In this document: positions 34,073-46,701 of the stretch, piece by piece
Position numbering within the stretch: the stretch's first letter is position 1
Layout: each line of letters starts with the position of its first letter
The notes under the pieces: model-generated
The model's database searches: none
What the model saw: the letters and a program-made list of their open reading frames with translations, nothing else
Told to the model about the DNA's origin: nothing
Made by a program: the position numbers and the translations under genes
From: Oxyruncus cristatus
Lineage: Eukaryota > Chordata > Aves > Passeriformes > Cotingidae
Assembly (NCBI GenBank): GCA_013399855.1
Contig: VXAY01004755.1
Span: 568,546 to 632,545 of the forward strand
Reading direction: 5' to 3'
DNA length: 64,000 nt

Positions 34073-37000
34073 GATTTAACAGATCTTCTGGAGAAAAAGC
34101 AGTAATTCAGATGCTGCTCGTGGCCTGTTCCCCCCACCTCTGGCTTACCTTTGCCGTCTTGCACCAAGGTGGGAGAATATCCTCATGGATGAAGGAGCTG
34201 TCTTCACCTCCCTAACTCGGTGTGACATGTCCACTTTCTCTCTCATTTCACTCTCCCCACACCTGAATTTAAAGGCAACTTCACAACCTTTCATCCTCTC
34301 AACGCTTTTCGTCAGGTGAAGCAAACAATTAGTCCCATTCCTGAGCTGAGGAACTAAAAGTCTGGCAAGTTTAACTACGGGCAAACCAGTTGCTGCTCAA
34401 GTTACTGTGCAAGTACCAACAGGCTGTTCTGCTCCAACATAGTGGCCTTTCTTTTTTTAATGGTCTTTTAAAAAATATATATATTTCAAAACTCCCAATC
34501 CTAATCACAGAGACTTTCAGCAATTTCCCTGGGGTCACACAGAAAGTTTGTGGCAAAGCAGTGACAACCACTTGGTCATAAATCCATCAGTTCCAAAGTT
34601 TGCACCTCAACATTCAACCATCCAGCTCTACCACATCCTTTGGGTTTAAACTACTGCCAACAAGGCCTGCTCAGAAGGGCAGGCACATGTCCTGTAGCTT
34701 GAGAGTTTCCCAAAAATCCTTGTTTGCCTCCCTACAGTGCTCTCAGAGTAATCTGATGGTTTTTCTCCCTGTTACCTTGTGAGTAAACACCAAAAGCGCG
34801 AAGGGCTGCAAATAAACCTTAAATAAACTTTCCATTTCATCTGTGAGCCCCGAGATTTCATCACAGGCTCCTTGCTCAGGCTCTCCTGTCCCCCCTGCAC
34901 ACACACAGATCTGAAAGCACACACAGTGCCACAATCCCTCCAGCACTCCTGGGACGGCCACGGCTGCTGCTCCTTTGGGGAATCTCCAGAGAAAGCCTCC
35001 AGAGCTGCACAGCAGCTCGTGAACGTCATCAGCAACGAGGGAAGATTTTACAGGGCAGAACTCACACATATTAAAACCAGAGAGACAACTCTGATACAGG
35101 TGCTGGAGGTCTTTCAAGGTTACCATATGCCACTGGATTAATCCCAGCGGTCTTCAGGTAGAGGTAAGAAACGTTCAAATTCTTTGATTAACTTCAAAAG
35201 GGAAGATTGTTACGCCTCTACCTTTTGGCACCCCACCTCTGCTCCCAAGCCAGGAAGAATTAGAAACCTCATGAGAAAGCCAGCTCCAAACCTCTGACCA
35301 GCAGATTCCAAACGTGTTGCAATCTTGGCTTGTAGTCAGCCAATTTTCAGAAGGGGAAAATCTGTGCCAGTGTTACAAAAATCGCCTGTCAGGAGCCTCT
35401 GTACTGAAAAGAGTATTTTTTTTTTTTCTTTTCCTTTTAAGTGGAAATTGGGACAGCCATGGAGAAATATCAAAGGTGCATTTTGCACCACTGAAAACTT
35501 CTGACAAGCAGGCCAATTCCCTCCCGGTTCCTCATCTGCTCAAACAGCCTCTCACAAACACATCGTGGCTGTCAGTGGTCACCCACAGAGAATGATTTCT
35601 ACCGATCCGCTGCGGCTGACCAGAAGTCAGGATTTGCCATGAGCCTGCAGAATCATATTCCAAGTATTCCCAGTGAATTTGCCTTTTTTGCCCAGGGAAG
35701 CAGAAGCTCTGTTGGCTGCTGGAGACTCCTTCCTGCTGGGACTCATCCTGGAGGAAGCGCCCCAGGACAGGGCAAATCCTCTGACCAGGGCAAAGCCTCA
35801 AACTCCAGGAAGCCACAGTCAGAACCAATTCTCCCTCAGAATATTCCCGCAGAACTGGGAGCCTGGAAGTCCCAGCCATTGGGTTAAAGCTCCTCCTGGA
35901 AGTTTCTCTCTGTATGGAGCAATCAGGGACTATAAGGGCTCTAAATCCCCACTGTATCCTGCAGCACCTTCGAGCTGGGAAGGCTGAAAGGAGCAGCAAT
36001 GCCACTGCAGTTCAATCTGTTCCCAAAGCTCTGCTCTGCCACCAACCCACTGCTTAACCTTCCATAGGTTTTCCTCTGGCTGCCAGCCAGCAAACAGAGC
36101 TGGGAAGAACAGGCATTGCCCTTTTGCAGGAGCAGGAGATAATACACCATCCCCGAAGGTGCAAGAAGCTCACACCAATAAATCAGGGAAATTAAATGCG
36201 GAGGTTTGCGTAGGTGCCTGGTTTTATATCCCATAATCCCACTCCAAAGGGAGCTTTCCTGCTGCCACTCCCTAGCAACCCCAGCACCTTGTTTTATGAC
36301 TCCCCGAGTGCCTTCAGGTGGGAAGGGCTGAGCAGGGTGCTGTGTGGGCCACGGGGAGATGAACAGTTGGGCTCTGTAGCTGAGGGGCTGCAGGTGAGAT
36401 CAGGGCAGAGACACACCCCAGGGAGGATCCGTTCCCCCTCCACATGGGCAGGAATCCACAGCACGGGGCAGACGGGCACAATTAAAGTAGTTTCCAACCT
36501 GAAAGGCTGCCTCATGCTCCCAGGGAGTGATGCAATGTAACAGGCTGGTTTCCAATTTCAAAAAAAAAAAGGGAAAAGAACCTTCACTGGTGTGTTTTAA
36601 ATTCAGCTGTCTAAGTGTAAATAACGTTCCACCTGAATGTGCATTTTAATTCTAATGGCAGCTGATCAATCTGTTCAGATGGTAATTCTCACACTTTGTT
36701 CTATGAAGCAATAGCCTGTGTTATAAGTGGATTATTTTTATGTAGCAGAGTATTCTTTTCCTAGTGAATAAAAAAACACCCCCCCACACCAGGTAAATCA
36801 GGAGTCTACAAAGGGCTAAGCCAGAAATTGTTATTATTTAATTACTGGTGCACAACCTGCAGGCCCTTGGAAATAAATTCTTTCTTTACAGGAAAGTATG
36901 AAGAGTATGAAAATGAGGGGATTACTGAACAGAACAAAGATTTCAAAACAGGGATAACTGCACACAACCTGGAAATTTAGGAGCTTGGCAAAGCTCCTTC

Positions 37001-37867
37001 CCAATCCACCCTCCCCAGTTGCTCCTCCCAGGCCAGTTCTCCAGCATAAGTCACAAGAAACTGCTGCTTAAGCAACTGCTCAGGGAAGACAATACTGGGC
37101 TGATACCATGTCCTGGTACGTTTTGGCCACCAAATGAGGCTGTTCTAAGTGCTCTCCTGCTCTCACCAAGAATAGCTTTTAAATTTCTCCAGAAAACCTT
37201 TGTACCCATAGGCAGACAAGTTGTCACACGGTCTGGTGTGTCAGGCAATGAACCAGGCATAGGTTCATTTGTAGGTGTTTTATGGATTCTAAGTTCTTCC
37301 TACAGCAGCAGCAGGACCATCCACTCCTGGCAGGATGCTGTGTGAAACCCCTGCACTGAGACAACCAGGCTCTAACTCACAATTTCCCTCCATTCTGTGC
37401 TTGGCTCACTTCGAGCCTCCTGGCCCCGAATCTGTGCCAGCTGGGAAGGAAATTGCACTGTGCTCCTCTCGTGCCAGCTTTGAGGTGTTGCAGACTTACT
37501 CATCCTCATACCATCAAGCTGACACGTTCTTGATTTGCCCAGACTAGAGCTGGCATGGCTTGGGGAAAGACATGGTCAGCTCCAGTTGACTCATTCCCGG
37601 TGGTTGTGCAGTCAACAGAACTGACACAGAGACATCCCACACAGAGCTTCAACTTTGCTTTACCTCTGCTGGAACAAAAGTGCTGTCTCATCCCTGGAAT
37701 TTTGTGCACTACAGTCATCCTCTCACATTTCTGAACTACTGGGTTTCTTAGGTCACGTATTTTCACAGATATCCTGCTGTGGGAGCCTCATTTTCCTCCC
37801 ATGTCCTGGTCCCTCGACAAGTGCCTGCAAACAAAATATTTCCTGACTCCACTCTGCACTATTGGAA

Positions 37868-37999
37868 GGGGCTGGTGGAGTCACCACCCCTGGAGGTGTT
37901 TGAGGAAAGACTGGACATGACACTCAGTGCCAAGGTGGTGTTCAGTCACAGGTTGGACTCGATCTCAGAGATCTTCTCCAACCTAATTGATTCTGTGAT
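37868..37999 (+). mobile_element. CR1 LINE, 3' end fragment
   Basis: Reads gggctggtggagtcaccacc, CCTGGAGGTGTTTGAGGAAA, GACTGGACATGACACTCAGT, GGTTGGACTCGATCTCAGAG, ATCTTCTCCAACCTAATTGA and TTCTGTGATC. This is the C-terminal codons of ORF2 (…SPPLEVFEERLD…) plus the 3' UTR. The 'CTCGAT...CTCAGAGATCTT' variant sets it apart from the other copies. Old and 5'-truncated. Confidence 0.93.
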
Positions 38000-40900
38000 C
38001 ATTTCTGGACCCTCCCCAGCCTCAAGTACAAGTCTCTCAAGCTCCCTCCTCCGTTTCATTCATCACAGAAGTGTTGTACCCCTTCAAAATCCCCATGGGC
38101 ACATTAGCCAAGGACACTCCCTTCAGCCATCCAAACTTCAGGGGACACTTAAAGGTCATTTGGACCTTTTGGCAGTGCCAGTCTCATGCCAGTTGTGTCT
38201 TCCACACAGTACCAGAAAAAGACAGAGGGCCTGACCTCACAGGAACGTGGGACAGATGCCAGCAGTCGTTTTAACTATTCAGGGAACACCCTCAGTGCCA
38301 GTTTTTCTGTATTTCTCAACAGCCAGTTCCTGAACAAGCAAGCATATGCAGAGATCTCCCCAAAGTGGAAGCAAATGCCCAAACCACCCTCGTGCATCCA
38401 CCTCCCTCTGCCAACTGGGACAGCAGGAAAGGCTCGCTGGTGACAAGGAGAGGCCAGAGCCAACGCTGACCCTGCAAGATCAACTCAACGTCAGAGGAAT
38501 TTCAATCTCAGTGCTCAGGAATACCAACTAGAATTAATGGAAGGGAGAAAGGCTTTTTGTGTGTGGCTTGCAAAACTTCGTGGTGGTGAGTTTATATGCA
38601 ATGCACGTCTACCCACAGTGAAAGGAGTGTCACTTACTGTTTCCTAGAACCAGAGGGGGCACCTTGCAAACCCTGTTATAATGAAGCATCCAGTAAGTGA
38701 AAGCAAAGGGCTCAGCTGTGGGCCAAGTCTGAAACAGCTTAACCAACCCTAACTGAGGCTAAAATCTCACAGCTCAGGACCACGAGAGAGCTTCGGTGTG
38801 ATCTGTGTCACCAAAGATACTTTTTCTTTTCAGATTGATATAAAATCACAGTACAAACACCTCTGTGCACCTTGCTTCTAAGAGTCTCCATTCAAAATAA
38901 ATTAAGACTAGCAAAGCAAATACAATCCCACCCTATAAAGCACTAGGTCACAGGATTTACATGCTTCCCACTATCCTGAACCTGCAGCCCGGCTGTGCTT
39001 CAGGCACTCTGTGCTTGGGCAACATTTGGGGCAGAAAACAAAGCTGAGGAGAGGAGGAAGTCCAAGATGTTCCTAAAGGTGTGCTCTTTGGGACCCTTCT
39101 TTGTGGACAGGGCTAAGCCACACCTTTGCAGTTCTGGAGCTGTTAAATGCCTCATACTTTGTGAAGATCTTACGGGTGCAGTAAAGGCAGGATCACAGTT
39201 AAACTTATAACATGCTGCCAGAGTTTCCTGCCACAAGAAGGGCATGCAAAGTGCAACCTCTAATGTTTACTGCATCCAGTTTCCTGGAAGGAATTTGAGA
39301 GCAGGAGTCCCCTAACAGTGACTCCCCTAGACCTAGAGCTACCAAATGGGTTTATCTATGGGCACACAGCAAAATTCTTCATTTAGAAGTTGTGCACTTT
39401 CATCAAGAGCATCTGGCACTGGCTTCATTTGCAGAGGCTGTCGATCAAATCCAGTATGGTGCTTCCCATCTAAACAGCAATTACCTTCTGACATTGTCAG
39501 GGTGAGGTGGGAGGAAAAAGGAAGATGATCACAGTCCAATTCCAATTTCAATTGTTTGGTTCTGGCTACAACACAGCATCAAGCCCAGTGTGAAAGCTGG
39601 ACTCAGACCACCCAGGACAATGGATCACGGTGGAAAATAAGTGACTCATCTGACCAGCAAGTTAATAACAAAGCAGAACCCAGGACTGATACCTCCAATG
39701 CCCAATAGTGCACGAACTGAGACACCGAAAGCAATTCAAGGTTAACGTCTGTCACTCTGAACTCCATCCAAAATTGAAACACGGAGTCAGACTATTGAAT
39801 GAGTAATAGTCATGTTCTTAAAGGACTCAAAAGCATCCAGTCAGCACCAGATTTCAAAGAACTTAATATCTAATGAATCTCTTAAAGGGCAGATTTCCAG
39901 AAGAGGTCAGACACGGGCAAACTGTCCGATCATAAAAGTCCATTCCCTTATTCAAATGGCTAAATAGGCATAAGGAATTCTAAAAGATCCCACTTCTACA
40001 TCTGGCAGTCATGAAGAGACACCAAAGACGTAACCTAAGGAGTGACAATAATCACAGTGATGCAGTGATGGGATTCATCAAATGAATCCAAGAGCACTGG
40101 GTAAACTACACCCAATGGAAACGAGTGGAAAAGTGACCCCAAACACCAGTACTGAATCCTTCTTTACCTGATACTCCTGAAAAGAGGGAAACACTTCATG
40201 GCCTCAGTTCCAGATGCCCACCAATACCAGGCTGTTGAGATTTTAAGCTCAATCCTAACCTCATCTTCCTAAGGATAACACAGAGGTACTATCAGTGACG
40301 CTGAGCACAGTGAAAGGAACCATCCCAAGAGGTGTAACTAACTGAGGAGCAGAAGTTAGCAAAGGCAAACGGGATTTTTTTTTCAGTTCTCCACACTTGA
40401 TTAATGCCCATGATGCCCATGGTGATATGAAAGAGGCTGAACTGCCCATTTATAGCAGATGTCCTTTCTCCGGAAGACTTATTCCTCTGGGACACAAGAC
40501 TTGCAAGGGAAGAGTCTCCTCATCAGTCCTTAAACACATTTTAACAGCCAGGAGTCCTGTGATTTAGGGATGGACCTCTCTACCGGTCTCTCCAAAGAAG
40601 GTCAAAGGGCCAAGGACCCCCATTTTGGGCATCTCAGTTGAAGATGCAAAGTTAAAATGAATTTATCTTCCCACAGCACAGAACTTTTGGGTGTGTTTAA
40701 ATGAGTAGCAGGAGAGGAACTCTGTGTAGTCAATCATCCTCAGGTCTGTAAATGCTCTTGGCTTTGCCATTACTCACCTGACTCCAGCTCTGTGCTCCCC
40801 TCAATACATCAATACATAAACGGAGCTCACGGACAGATGGGTGTTACAAACACTTCCCCAAATATCAGTGATTTATTCCCAGGCCCTGGGATATTATTGG

Positions 40901-42239
40901 AATATATCTTACTTTGTCAATATAATGGTGATGGAATGCCCCTTCAGGTGAAAAGCAAAGCACCTCTGTTCAAAGCAGCAGAGAAATGAGGGAGAGCAAA
41001 GGAGCAAGATGGGTTAGATACTGTCTCAGGAACACCTGTGTTCCAACGGGAGGTAAATGGATGTAGATACAAGGTCTGTCAGGTTTAGGTCTCCCAGGCT
41101 CTCCCCAGCACAGCCCTAACCCTGCACAGGTGGAATAAAATCTGCACTAATACAACTATTTGTCTCGCAAGTTTTAGAGCAATACCTGGAAAAATCCTCT
41201 GGAAAGTGAAGGCTGCCTGCCCACTTTAGTTCGAAGGTGTTGCGTATTTACCCAGATGTTATAAAACGCATGAAAATGCAAACCAAAATATTGGGTAAAA
41301 AAACCCCAACAAAACAGAAGAAAGCTGAAATAATCACTGAAATGGTGATACAACTTCACCATTTTAAAATATGACAATATAAGGAAATGCAAACAGTGCT
41401 AACAACCACTACATTTATTCTTTCCTGCAGCATAAGTTGTCTTGCACGTTTCTGCATTTTCTGCTAAGTATAGGACTTAATACAGTATTCTCTCCATGAA
41501 AAGATGTTTATCAGAAGACAGACATGACACAGAGTCAGCCTGAGTAAACATCAGGGTTCATAATTCGGTTTTTTTGACATTTTGTGCAGCCTTAATGTTA
41601 AATTAATCTTGTTTTATTGCATTTAACTGAGCAGTAGTTGGAGCTGACAGCTAAGTTGCTACCACCATCAGAGCTCTGGGAACTGAATTCCTTTTCTCTT
41701 CATTTAAGCCAACCTTCTACAAGCTTCAGTGATTTTGGTAGAAGAACTACCAGATCATACCTTCGCAGTGACAGAAAATGGGGCCCAAAGTCCTTCTGAG
41801 AGACTTTCACCACCTGACAGCTCACTCCTTGCAAATGCGCTTAGAGAGAAGCAGAGCAAAAATACCTTAAAATCTCCAGGCTTCCCCTGTGGCTCCTCCC
41901 AGCTCCAAACCCTAAGGACTTCCCGGGCGTCTCCAGATCCAAGTAATGGCCATCCAAGAGCATCTTAGAGGAAAACAACCCCGACTGCCTCGATCTGCAA
42001 ATTGGGCCCCAAGTTCACCCGCCCCCGGGCCTGGGCTGCCCACGGCCACCCCAGACTGACACTCACAAAGCCTCATTTCATCGGGATTCCTCCTTCAGCA
42101 GACTGCTAATGGACAAGGATGTGCAGGAAGGGATGGGAAGGAGTATAAAATGTAAATGCACATCTATAGTTTTCCTTTCGCTTTTGCCCCCTCTCCCTTT
42201 CACCCTGTATAAACACAGCCTCCCTCCATATAAATATAT
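38000..42239. other. Non-genic stretch
   Basis: Contains no recognised gene. Small points only: a partial CTCF-like word (accagagggggcacc) near 38649, and a more GC-rich passage at 41880-42060 (cttcccgggcgtctcc, cacccgcccccgggcc) leading into the motif-dense block at 42240. Confidence 0.5.
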
Positions 42240-42500
42240 AACCGCGCATCTTTGTGTGCCGGAGCCCTGGGCTAGCGCTGAGCTGACAATAGTGGCACTA
42301 ATGCTAATGAATTCTGATTATTCGGATCGGTCATTAAACTAATAAGCCCATCTCCAAATTAGCGTGGCTGCTTCAGCCAGCGAAAATTTAATCAAATCTG
42401 CTTCATTATTTCAGACGTGGTGCACTTGGCGAAAGTGACTGCGGGAAAGGAGAACGGGACCCTCATCTGATAATTTTATCACTTGACTGCCAGACCATGA
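42240..42500. promoter_or_regulatory. Homeodomain/GATA motif cluster, strong candidate noncoding element
   Basis: Within 260 repeat-free bp lie ACAATAG (SOX-like, 42286), CTAATGAATT (42304-42313), CTGATTATT, CATTAAACTAAT (42332-42343), AAATTAG (42356-42362), TTTAATCAAA (42387-42396, HOX/PBX or TCF-like) and TGATAATTTTATCA (42468-42481, two GATA sites in opposite orientation). CpGs survive among them (gctagcgctg, ttcggatcgg, tagcgtgg, cagacgtgg, ttggcgaaag). This combination is typical of vertebrate conserved noncoding enhancers. No frame is open through it. It is the block I would align first. Confidence 0.4.
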
Positions 42501-42571
42501 AAAAATCGGTGTGATGAATTTTTTTTTTTCCTCTGGGGGGGGTGAGGGTGTGGAGCAGAGGGTGTGTGCAC

Positions 42572-42590
42572 GTGTGTGTGTGTGTGTGTG
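42572..42590. repeat. (GT)n microsatellite, short
   Basis: About 9.5 GT units preceded by the interrupted start ggtgtgtgcac. Confidence 0.9.
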
Positions 42591-42928
42591 CTCTGGGAGC
42601 TTCCTCTCATGTTCCCTCCTAATTAAACTGAACCCATCCTCCCTTCCCTCTGCCCTGTAACTGTTTGTGTTGTTTCCACGTCTTCCCCACCCCCTTCAAC
42701 ATCTTGGCTCTCTTCTCTTCCTTCCCCCAGGTCCTGCTCTGCCTCCATCTCGTACCCTTTGCACGCATGACCAAGGCACAGCTTTCAGCGCCTGAGACAG
42801 AGGTTGGGAGACTTTCCTGAGCTACACAGCAATGAAGGCTCTGTCTTGTCCAACTCCAGCCTTCTTATGCACAAATTAGCCCCACTTTGCCTCCTCACCC
42901 ATCTTTTTTCTCTCTCCCAATTTCTGGG

Positions 42929-43013
42929 AAAAAAAAAAACAAAACAAAACACAAAAGCAGCAAACAACTCCTGGAAAGAAAACCCAAACAACAAACAAAA
43001 CACAAACCCAAAA
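42929..43013. repeat. A/C-rich low-complexity tract
   Basis: Mixture of A-runs and AAAC/CAAAA words (aaaaaaaaaacaaaacaaaa, aacaacaaacaaaacac) without a fixed period. Confidence 0.75.
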
Positions 43014-43399
43014 CTTCCCATTATTCTTCCCTCCCTTGTTTTCACTTGGACTGTGAGCATTTTAAATTTGATAGGGAACATCAGGTCCTACGACTGCACA
43101 CATTTCCATGCACAGGGCACATATAACAGACAAACTGAGGACACACAGCCCCAGCACACGTAAGCCCAGACACAGGAGCACACTTACATGCAGACTCAGA
43201 ATTACCTTTCATGGCTGTATTTTGAGGTACTCTTACACAAAGTAGAAACCTATTTGTTGGTTTCAGTGCAACGCTTCAAATTAACCTCAGTGTGTCTACA
43301 ACTACAACTTCTTGGCTGCTTCCTCCTGCAGGTCCATCATCACTTTGAGAGCAAAACCAAGTCCACCTTATTATCCTAGAATGATTATCATAGATGACT

Positions 43400-43620
43400 A
43401 TCATGGAATCATGGGATGGTTTGGGTTGCAAGGGACCTTAAAGCTTAATTCCTTCCACCCCTCCTGCCATGGGCAGGGACACCTTCCACTAGCCCAGGTT
43501 GCTCCAAGCCCCGTCCAGCCTGGCCTTGGACACTTCCAGGGATGGGGCAGCCACAGCTTCTCTGGACAACCTGTGCCAGGGCCTCCCCACCCTCACAGGG
43601 GAGAATTTTATCCCAATGTG
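43400..43620 (-). mobile_element. CR1 LINE, 3' part, antisense
   Basis: TCATGGAATCATGGGATGGT, TTGGGTTGCAAGGGACCTTA, CTGCCATGGGCAGGGACACC, CTTCCACTAGCCCAGGTTGC and GGCCTTGGACACTTCCAGGG are close to the copy at 7211 block by block, which puts them in the same subfamily. It is truncated near CACAGGGGAGAATTTTATCC, where ORF2-complementary sequence would begin. A CATAGATGACTATCATGG stretch just left may be extra decayed terminal repeats. Confidence 0.95.
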
Positions 43621-44792
43621 GATACAAAACCAAAACTCCACAGCCAGACTGTAAATAAATTATATATATAAAAAAAGGATCAGGCCTCACAAATGCTCGA
43701 GCCTCATCAACGCGCAGCCCTGCTCAGGGCTCTGCTCTCTGTAACTGAGATCAGAAAGACAAATCTCACACTTCTGATACTGCATGGCCCTGCTGGAAAT
43801 GAAATAGGATAGTACATCTTGTCAGCAGGGACATAATAAAGCACTGGCCATCCCAACAGCCAGGAATGGGAAAGGAGCCAAGGCGGAGCACGTCCTCCTC
43901 CAACAACGAGCCAACATCCAAAATCTGGGAACACATACGAAGAAGGCAATTTCAAACAGCAGTAGCCATTCCTGCTCATAGCAGATCTAGCAGGACTTCA
44001 CTGGCAACGGCACTGAAGGCACCTGGAGGTCTTAAATTATCTCTAAAGTTATTCAACTTCTGGCACAGATTTCCTCCCAAAAGTTGGGATTCACTTGCCA
44101 TGACTAGCAGCTTTTCAGAGCTAAATTAGTCACCTAGATTCCCTTTATCTGCAAAGGCGGAACAGCTTCCAAAGGGCTACTCCTTGATTTCAATCATGCA
44201 TCTCCCATTTCAGGATAGCAGGAACACTCCCTGCAGAAGAGCCTGGTTTTCTTCCATGCCTGTGTTAGAAATACAGACAGTTCACTTTGACCTGAAGAAA
44301 GTTCTGTCTAAAATTAAGTATGATGAGCTCTGGACAAGGAAACATTATCTGTGGTATATCCTAGCCTGACAAGGTTTATGAAGGTCTGAGGCATGTAGGT
44401 GCACAAGATTGATCTGCAGCAGAAATTCTTACAGCTGAAATCAGACACCGAAGATAAAGTTGACTGGCAGCCGCCCCAGGCTGTCAACAGCATCAAACAC
44501 AACTGTGCAGATGCCTTCTAAGAGAGGTACCAGAATGATATCCTGCCATCAAGCATACGAGCTCTAAATGCTCACAGGAAAGCAGAAGGAGAGGCTTTGG
44601 ATCTGATGCCATCAGTTCAATGAGGCAAACAAAACATATGCTCTCTTAGTGGAATCGCTGGTAATCTCCTGGTTGACACCTAACTCTGTTTGCTGCTTCC
44701 TGGATGTCAACCTTCAGCCTGTGACATTTTCCACTTTGCTAAAGTACTCTTCCTCTCCCCTTCCATCACCTACTGCCTCCATGTCCAACCCG
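43621..44792. other. Non-genic stretch between two CR1 copies
   Basis: No recognised gene or repeat. A somewhat balanced-composition passage at 44400-44600 (aaatcagacaccgaagataa, agttgactggcagccgcccc) keeps two CpGs and could be conserved, but shows no open frame with a domain. Confidence 0.45.
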
Positions 44793-45249
44793 TCATAGAA
44801 TCATAGAATCATAGAATCAGACGGGTTGGAAAGGACCTCTGAGATCATCAAGTCCAACCCTTGATCCAACACCACCGCAGTTACCAGACTATGGCACTCA
44901 GTGCCACGTCCAACCTCATCTTAAACACCTCCAGGGATGGAGAATCCACCACTTCCCTGGGCAGCCCATTCCAGTGGCTGATTACCCTCTCTGTAAAGAA
45001 TTTCTTTCTAATATCCAACCTAAACCTCCCCTGGCACAGCTTAAGGCCAAGCCCTCTTGTCCTACTGCTGGTTACCTGGGAGCAGAGACCAACCCCCACC
45101 TGGCTACAACCTCCTCTCATGGAGTTGTAGAGAGCGATGAGGTCTCCCCTGAGCCTCCTCTTCTCCAGGCTCAACAACCCCAGCTCCCTCAGCCTCTCCT
45201 CATAGGACTTGTGCTCCAGTCCCTTCACCAGCCTGGTTGCTCTTCAGTC
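44793..45249 (-). mobile_element. CR1 LINE, 3' 457 bp, antisense, youngest-looking copy
   Basis: Begins with three perfect terminal octamers (TCATAGAA x3), then TCAGACGGGTTGGAAAGGAC, CTCTGAGATCATCAAGTCC and ATCCAACACCACCGCAGTTA, and continues through the complement of the ORF2 end to ACTTGTGCTCCAGTCCCTTC. The ORF2 frame is uninterrupted (separate entry) and the terminus is intact, so this is probably the most recent insertion in the window. The 5' truncation is near 45249. No clear target-site duplication is visible, as is usual for CR1. Confidence 0.97.
44881..45228 (-). pseudogene. CR1 ORF2 C-terminal remnant (reverse transcriptase polyprotein end)
   Basis: An uninterrupted frame on the complement gives about 115 residues typical of the very end of the avian CR1 ORF2 protein (endonuclease/reverse transcriptase): [20 protein letters not shown] near residue 20, [18 protein letters not shown] in the middle, then [18 protein letters not shown] and [12 protein letters not shown] before the stop. 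The catalytic endonuclease and RT domains (upstream) are absent through 5' truncation, so the product could not transpose anything. The first Met is incidental and the true frame enters from the truncated edge. There is no promoter. It is recorded because it is the only recognisable coding sequence in the window. Confidence 0.9.
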
Positions 45250-46701
45250 ATCCCTCCTCAAAGCAAAGCACAGCATGTGTTCCTCCTAAGAGACAGGTAT
45301 CTCATCTAAATGCTCTCTGATTTTGTACTGAGTGTTCCAAATAGACTGGTCTTACCTCAGACAACAGTCAGAGCTCTCAAACAGGACCTCACTGCACTTT
45401 TCTTTCCCCTTGTTTAGACTATTAAGTGGTTCAGAGCAATTCTGCTCCTCCTCCTCAGTGCCCTCAGAGCTCCGTCATTCAGTAAGACTCTCAGTCTAAT
45501 TTTAGAGTTGAAGAACTGCAAAGCTAAAAGACAATTAGCCTGACTAGGGCTTTAGAGGACAGTAGTTAGGTACTGGGACGTTGTGAGGGATAGTTTTAGC
45601 CATTAGACAGCTCTTCCTGTCAAGATTCAGGTTGATTAAGTTGATTACACTCAGAGAAGGTTCTTCCTCCCTGGCCCACCTAAGAGGGGAGTAGAGGATA
45701 CCAGCGAGAGGTACACGTGTCCAGTCTCCATGGAAGAGAACACACGGTCATTATGGGAAGCCGTGCAGAAAGGAACCTGGTATCCAAGTGTGGAAACCAC
45801 AGCAGTACTGAGTGTCTGTGCTCTGCTCCCCTGGAGGAGAAACTTCAGAAATACGGCAAAGCTCAAGAGCAAACTCAGAGACCGAACGGTGCAAAACACA
45901 TTTCAAAAGCTATGGGGAAAACACCATTGTGGGAGCAAAGGAGCCAGAGGGAACACAAGCCAGCAGCTCACAGGCCAGAAGGATGAACCAGGCCCTGCTA
46001 CTTGCTTTGATGAGCTCCATCAGAATATTTATAAGGGGGCAAAATGCCCTCCTGCTGTGCAATGGTACTGAATGATTGCAAGCAGGGCTTGAAAACGTCC
46101 AAGATTAAGCAAAATAACACGAAGAACCTTCTGGATGCAGAGCACCAATAGTAATGAGAACCTATCATTTAGAAAGATGTTTTTCTGTCACCACAGTCTT
46201 TCCATTCTTGGAAATGGTCAAGAAAAATTAAAAAATTAAAAGAGCATAAACCTGGAATTAGAACTCCCAAAACATGGAGCACTTGGAATGAGAATTAACA
46301 CCTTTGTTCTTCAGTGATCCAAGAGCAGAGGTGAAAGCACTCAGCAGTGTGCAAAATACAGATGTAACACAGACTTTTAGACATTAGAGGAGCCAAAACC
46401 CAGGCAATTTTAAGTTAAGCTCGAGAACTGAAGGGGCCTTGAGAGATCAGTGGCACCTCAGCCATTCCCTCCCCCCGCTCCCTCCTGTGAGAGCCACGTC
46501 ACAGAAAAGGAGCCAGGAAACACCCTGAGAGCCGTGACCAGGGAAAGACATTTTGAAAAACATTTCAGAAAACATCTCTCTCAGTAAGGTTGGTGACCCC
46601 ACTATCCTTTCAAACCAACACTGCAGAAAGGGTTCGTCTTCCCTTTTTTCCCCAGGAATCAGTGACAGCCAAGACAGGGGTGTACACAGATACACACACA
46701 C
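45250..46701. other. Non-genic stretch
   Basis: No identified gene or repeat. Overlapping frames of 80-113 codons between 45700 and 46080 share the same DNA in different phases, and none has a domain. Confidence 0.5.

Larger units (their letters stand above)
33552..37867. other. Non-genic stretch with (CAA)n
   Basis: Apart from the CAA-rich tract at 33670-33752 and a possible CR1 relic near 34028, nothing is identifiable. Frames up to 157 codons (complement of 35532-36005) overlap equally long frames on the other strand and show no domain. Confidence 0.5.

Noticed and set aside
35532..36005. 157-codon open frame on the complement
   Set aside because: Equally long frames lie on the plus strand over the same DNA, and no motif is present in any of them.
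37779..38234. 151-codon plus-strand frame as a gene
   Set aside because: Its middle is the CR1 ORF2 end (SPPLEVFEERLD) and 3' UTR read through. The flanks are unrelated sequence.
38649..38663. CTCF site at accagagggggcacc
   Set aside because: The AGGGGGCAC half fits, but one base is missing between it and the CCAG part, so the full motif is not met.
40801..40820. CRISPR-like or tandem array at tcaatacatcaatacat
   Set aside because: Only two 9-bp copies, and a CRISPR array is not expected in vertebrate DNA.
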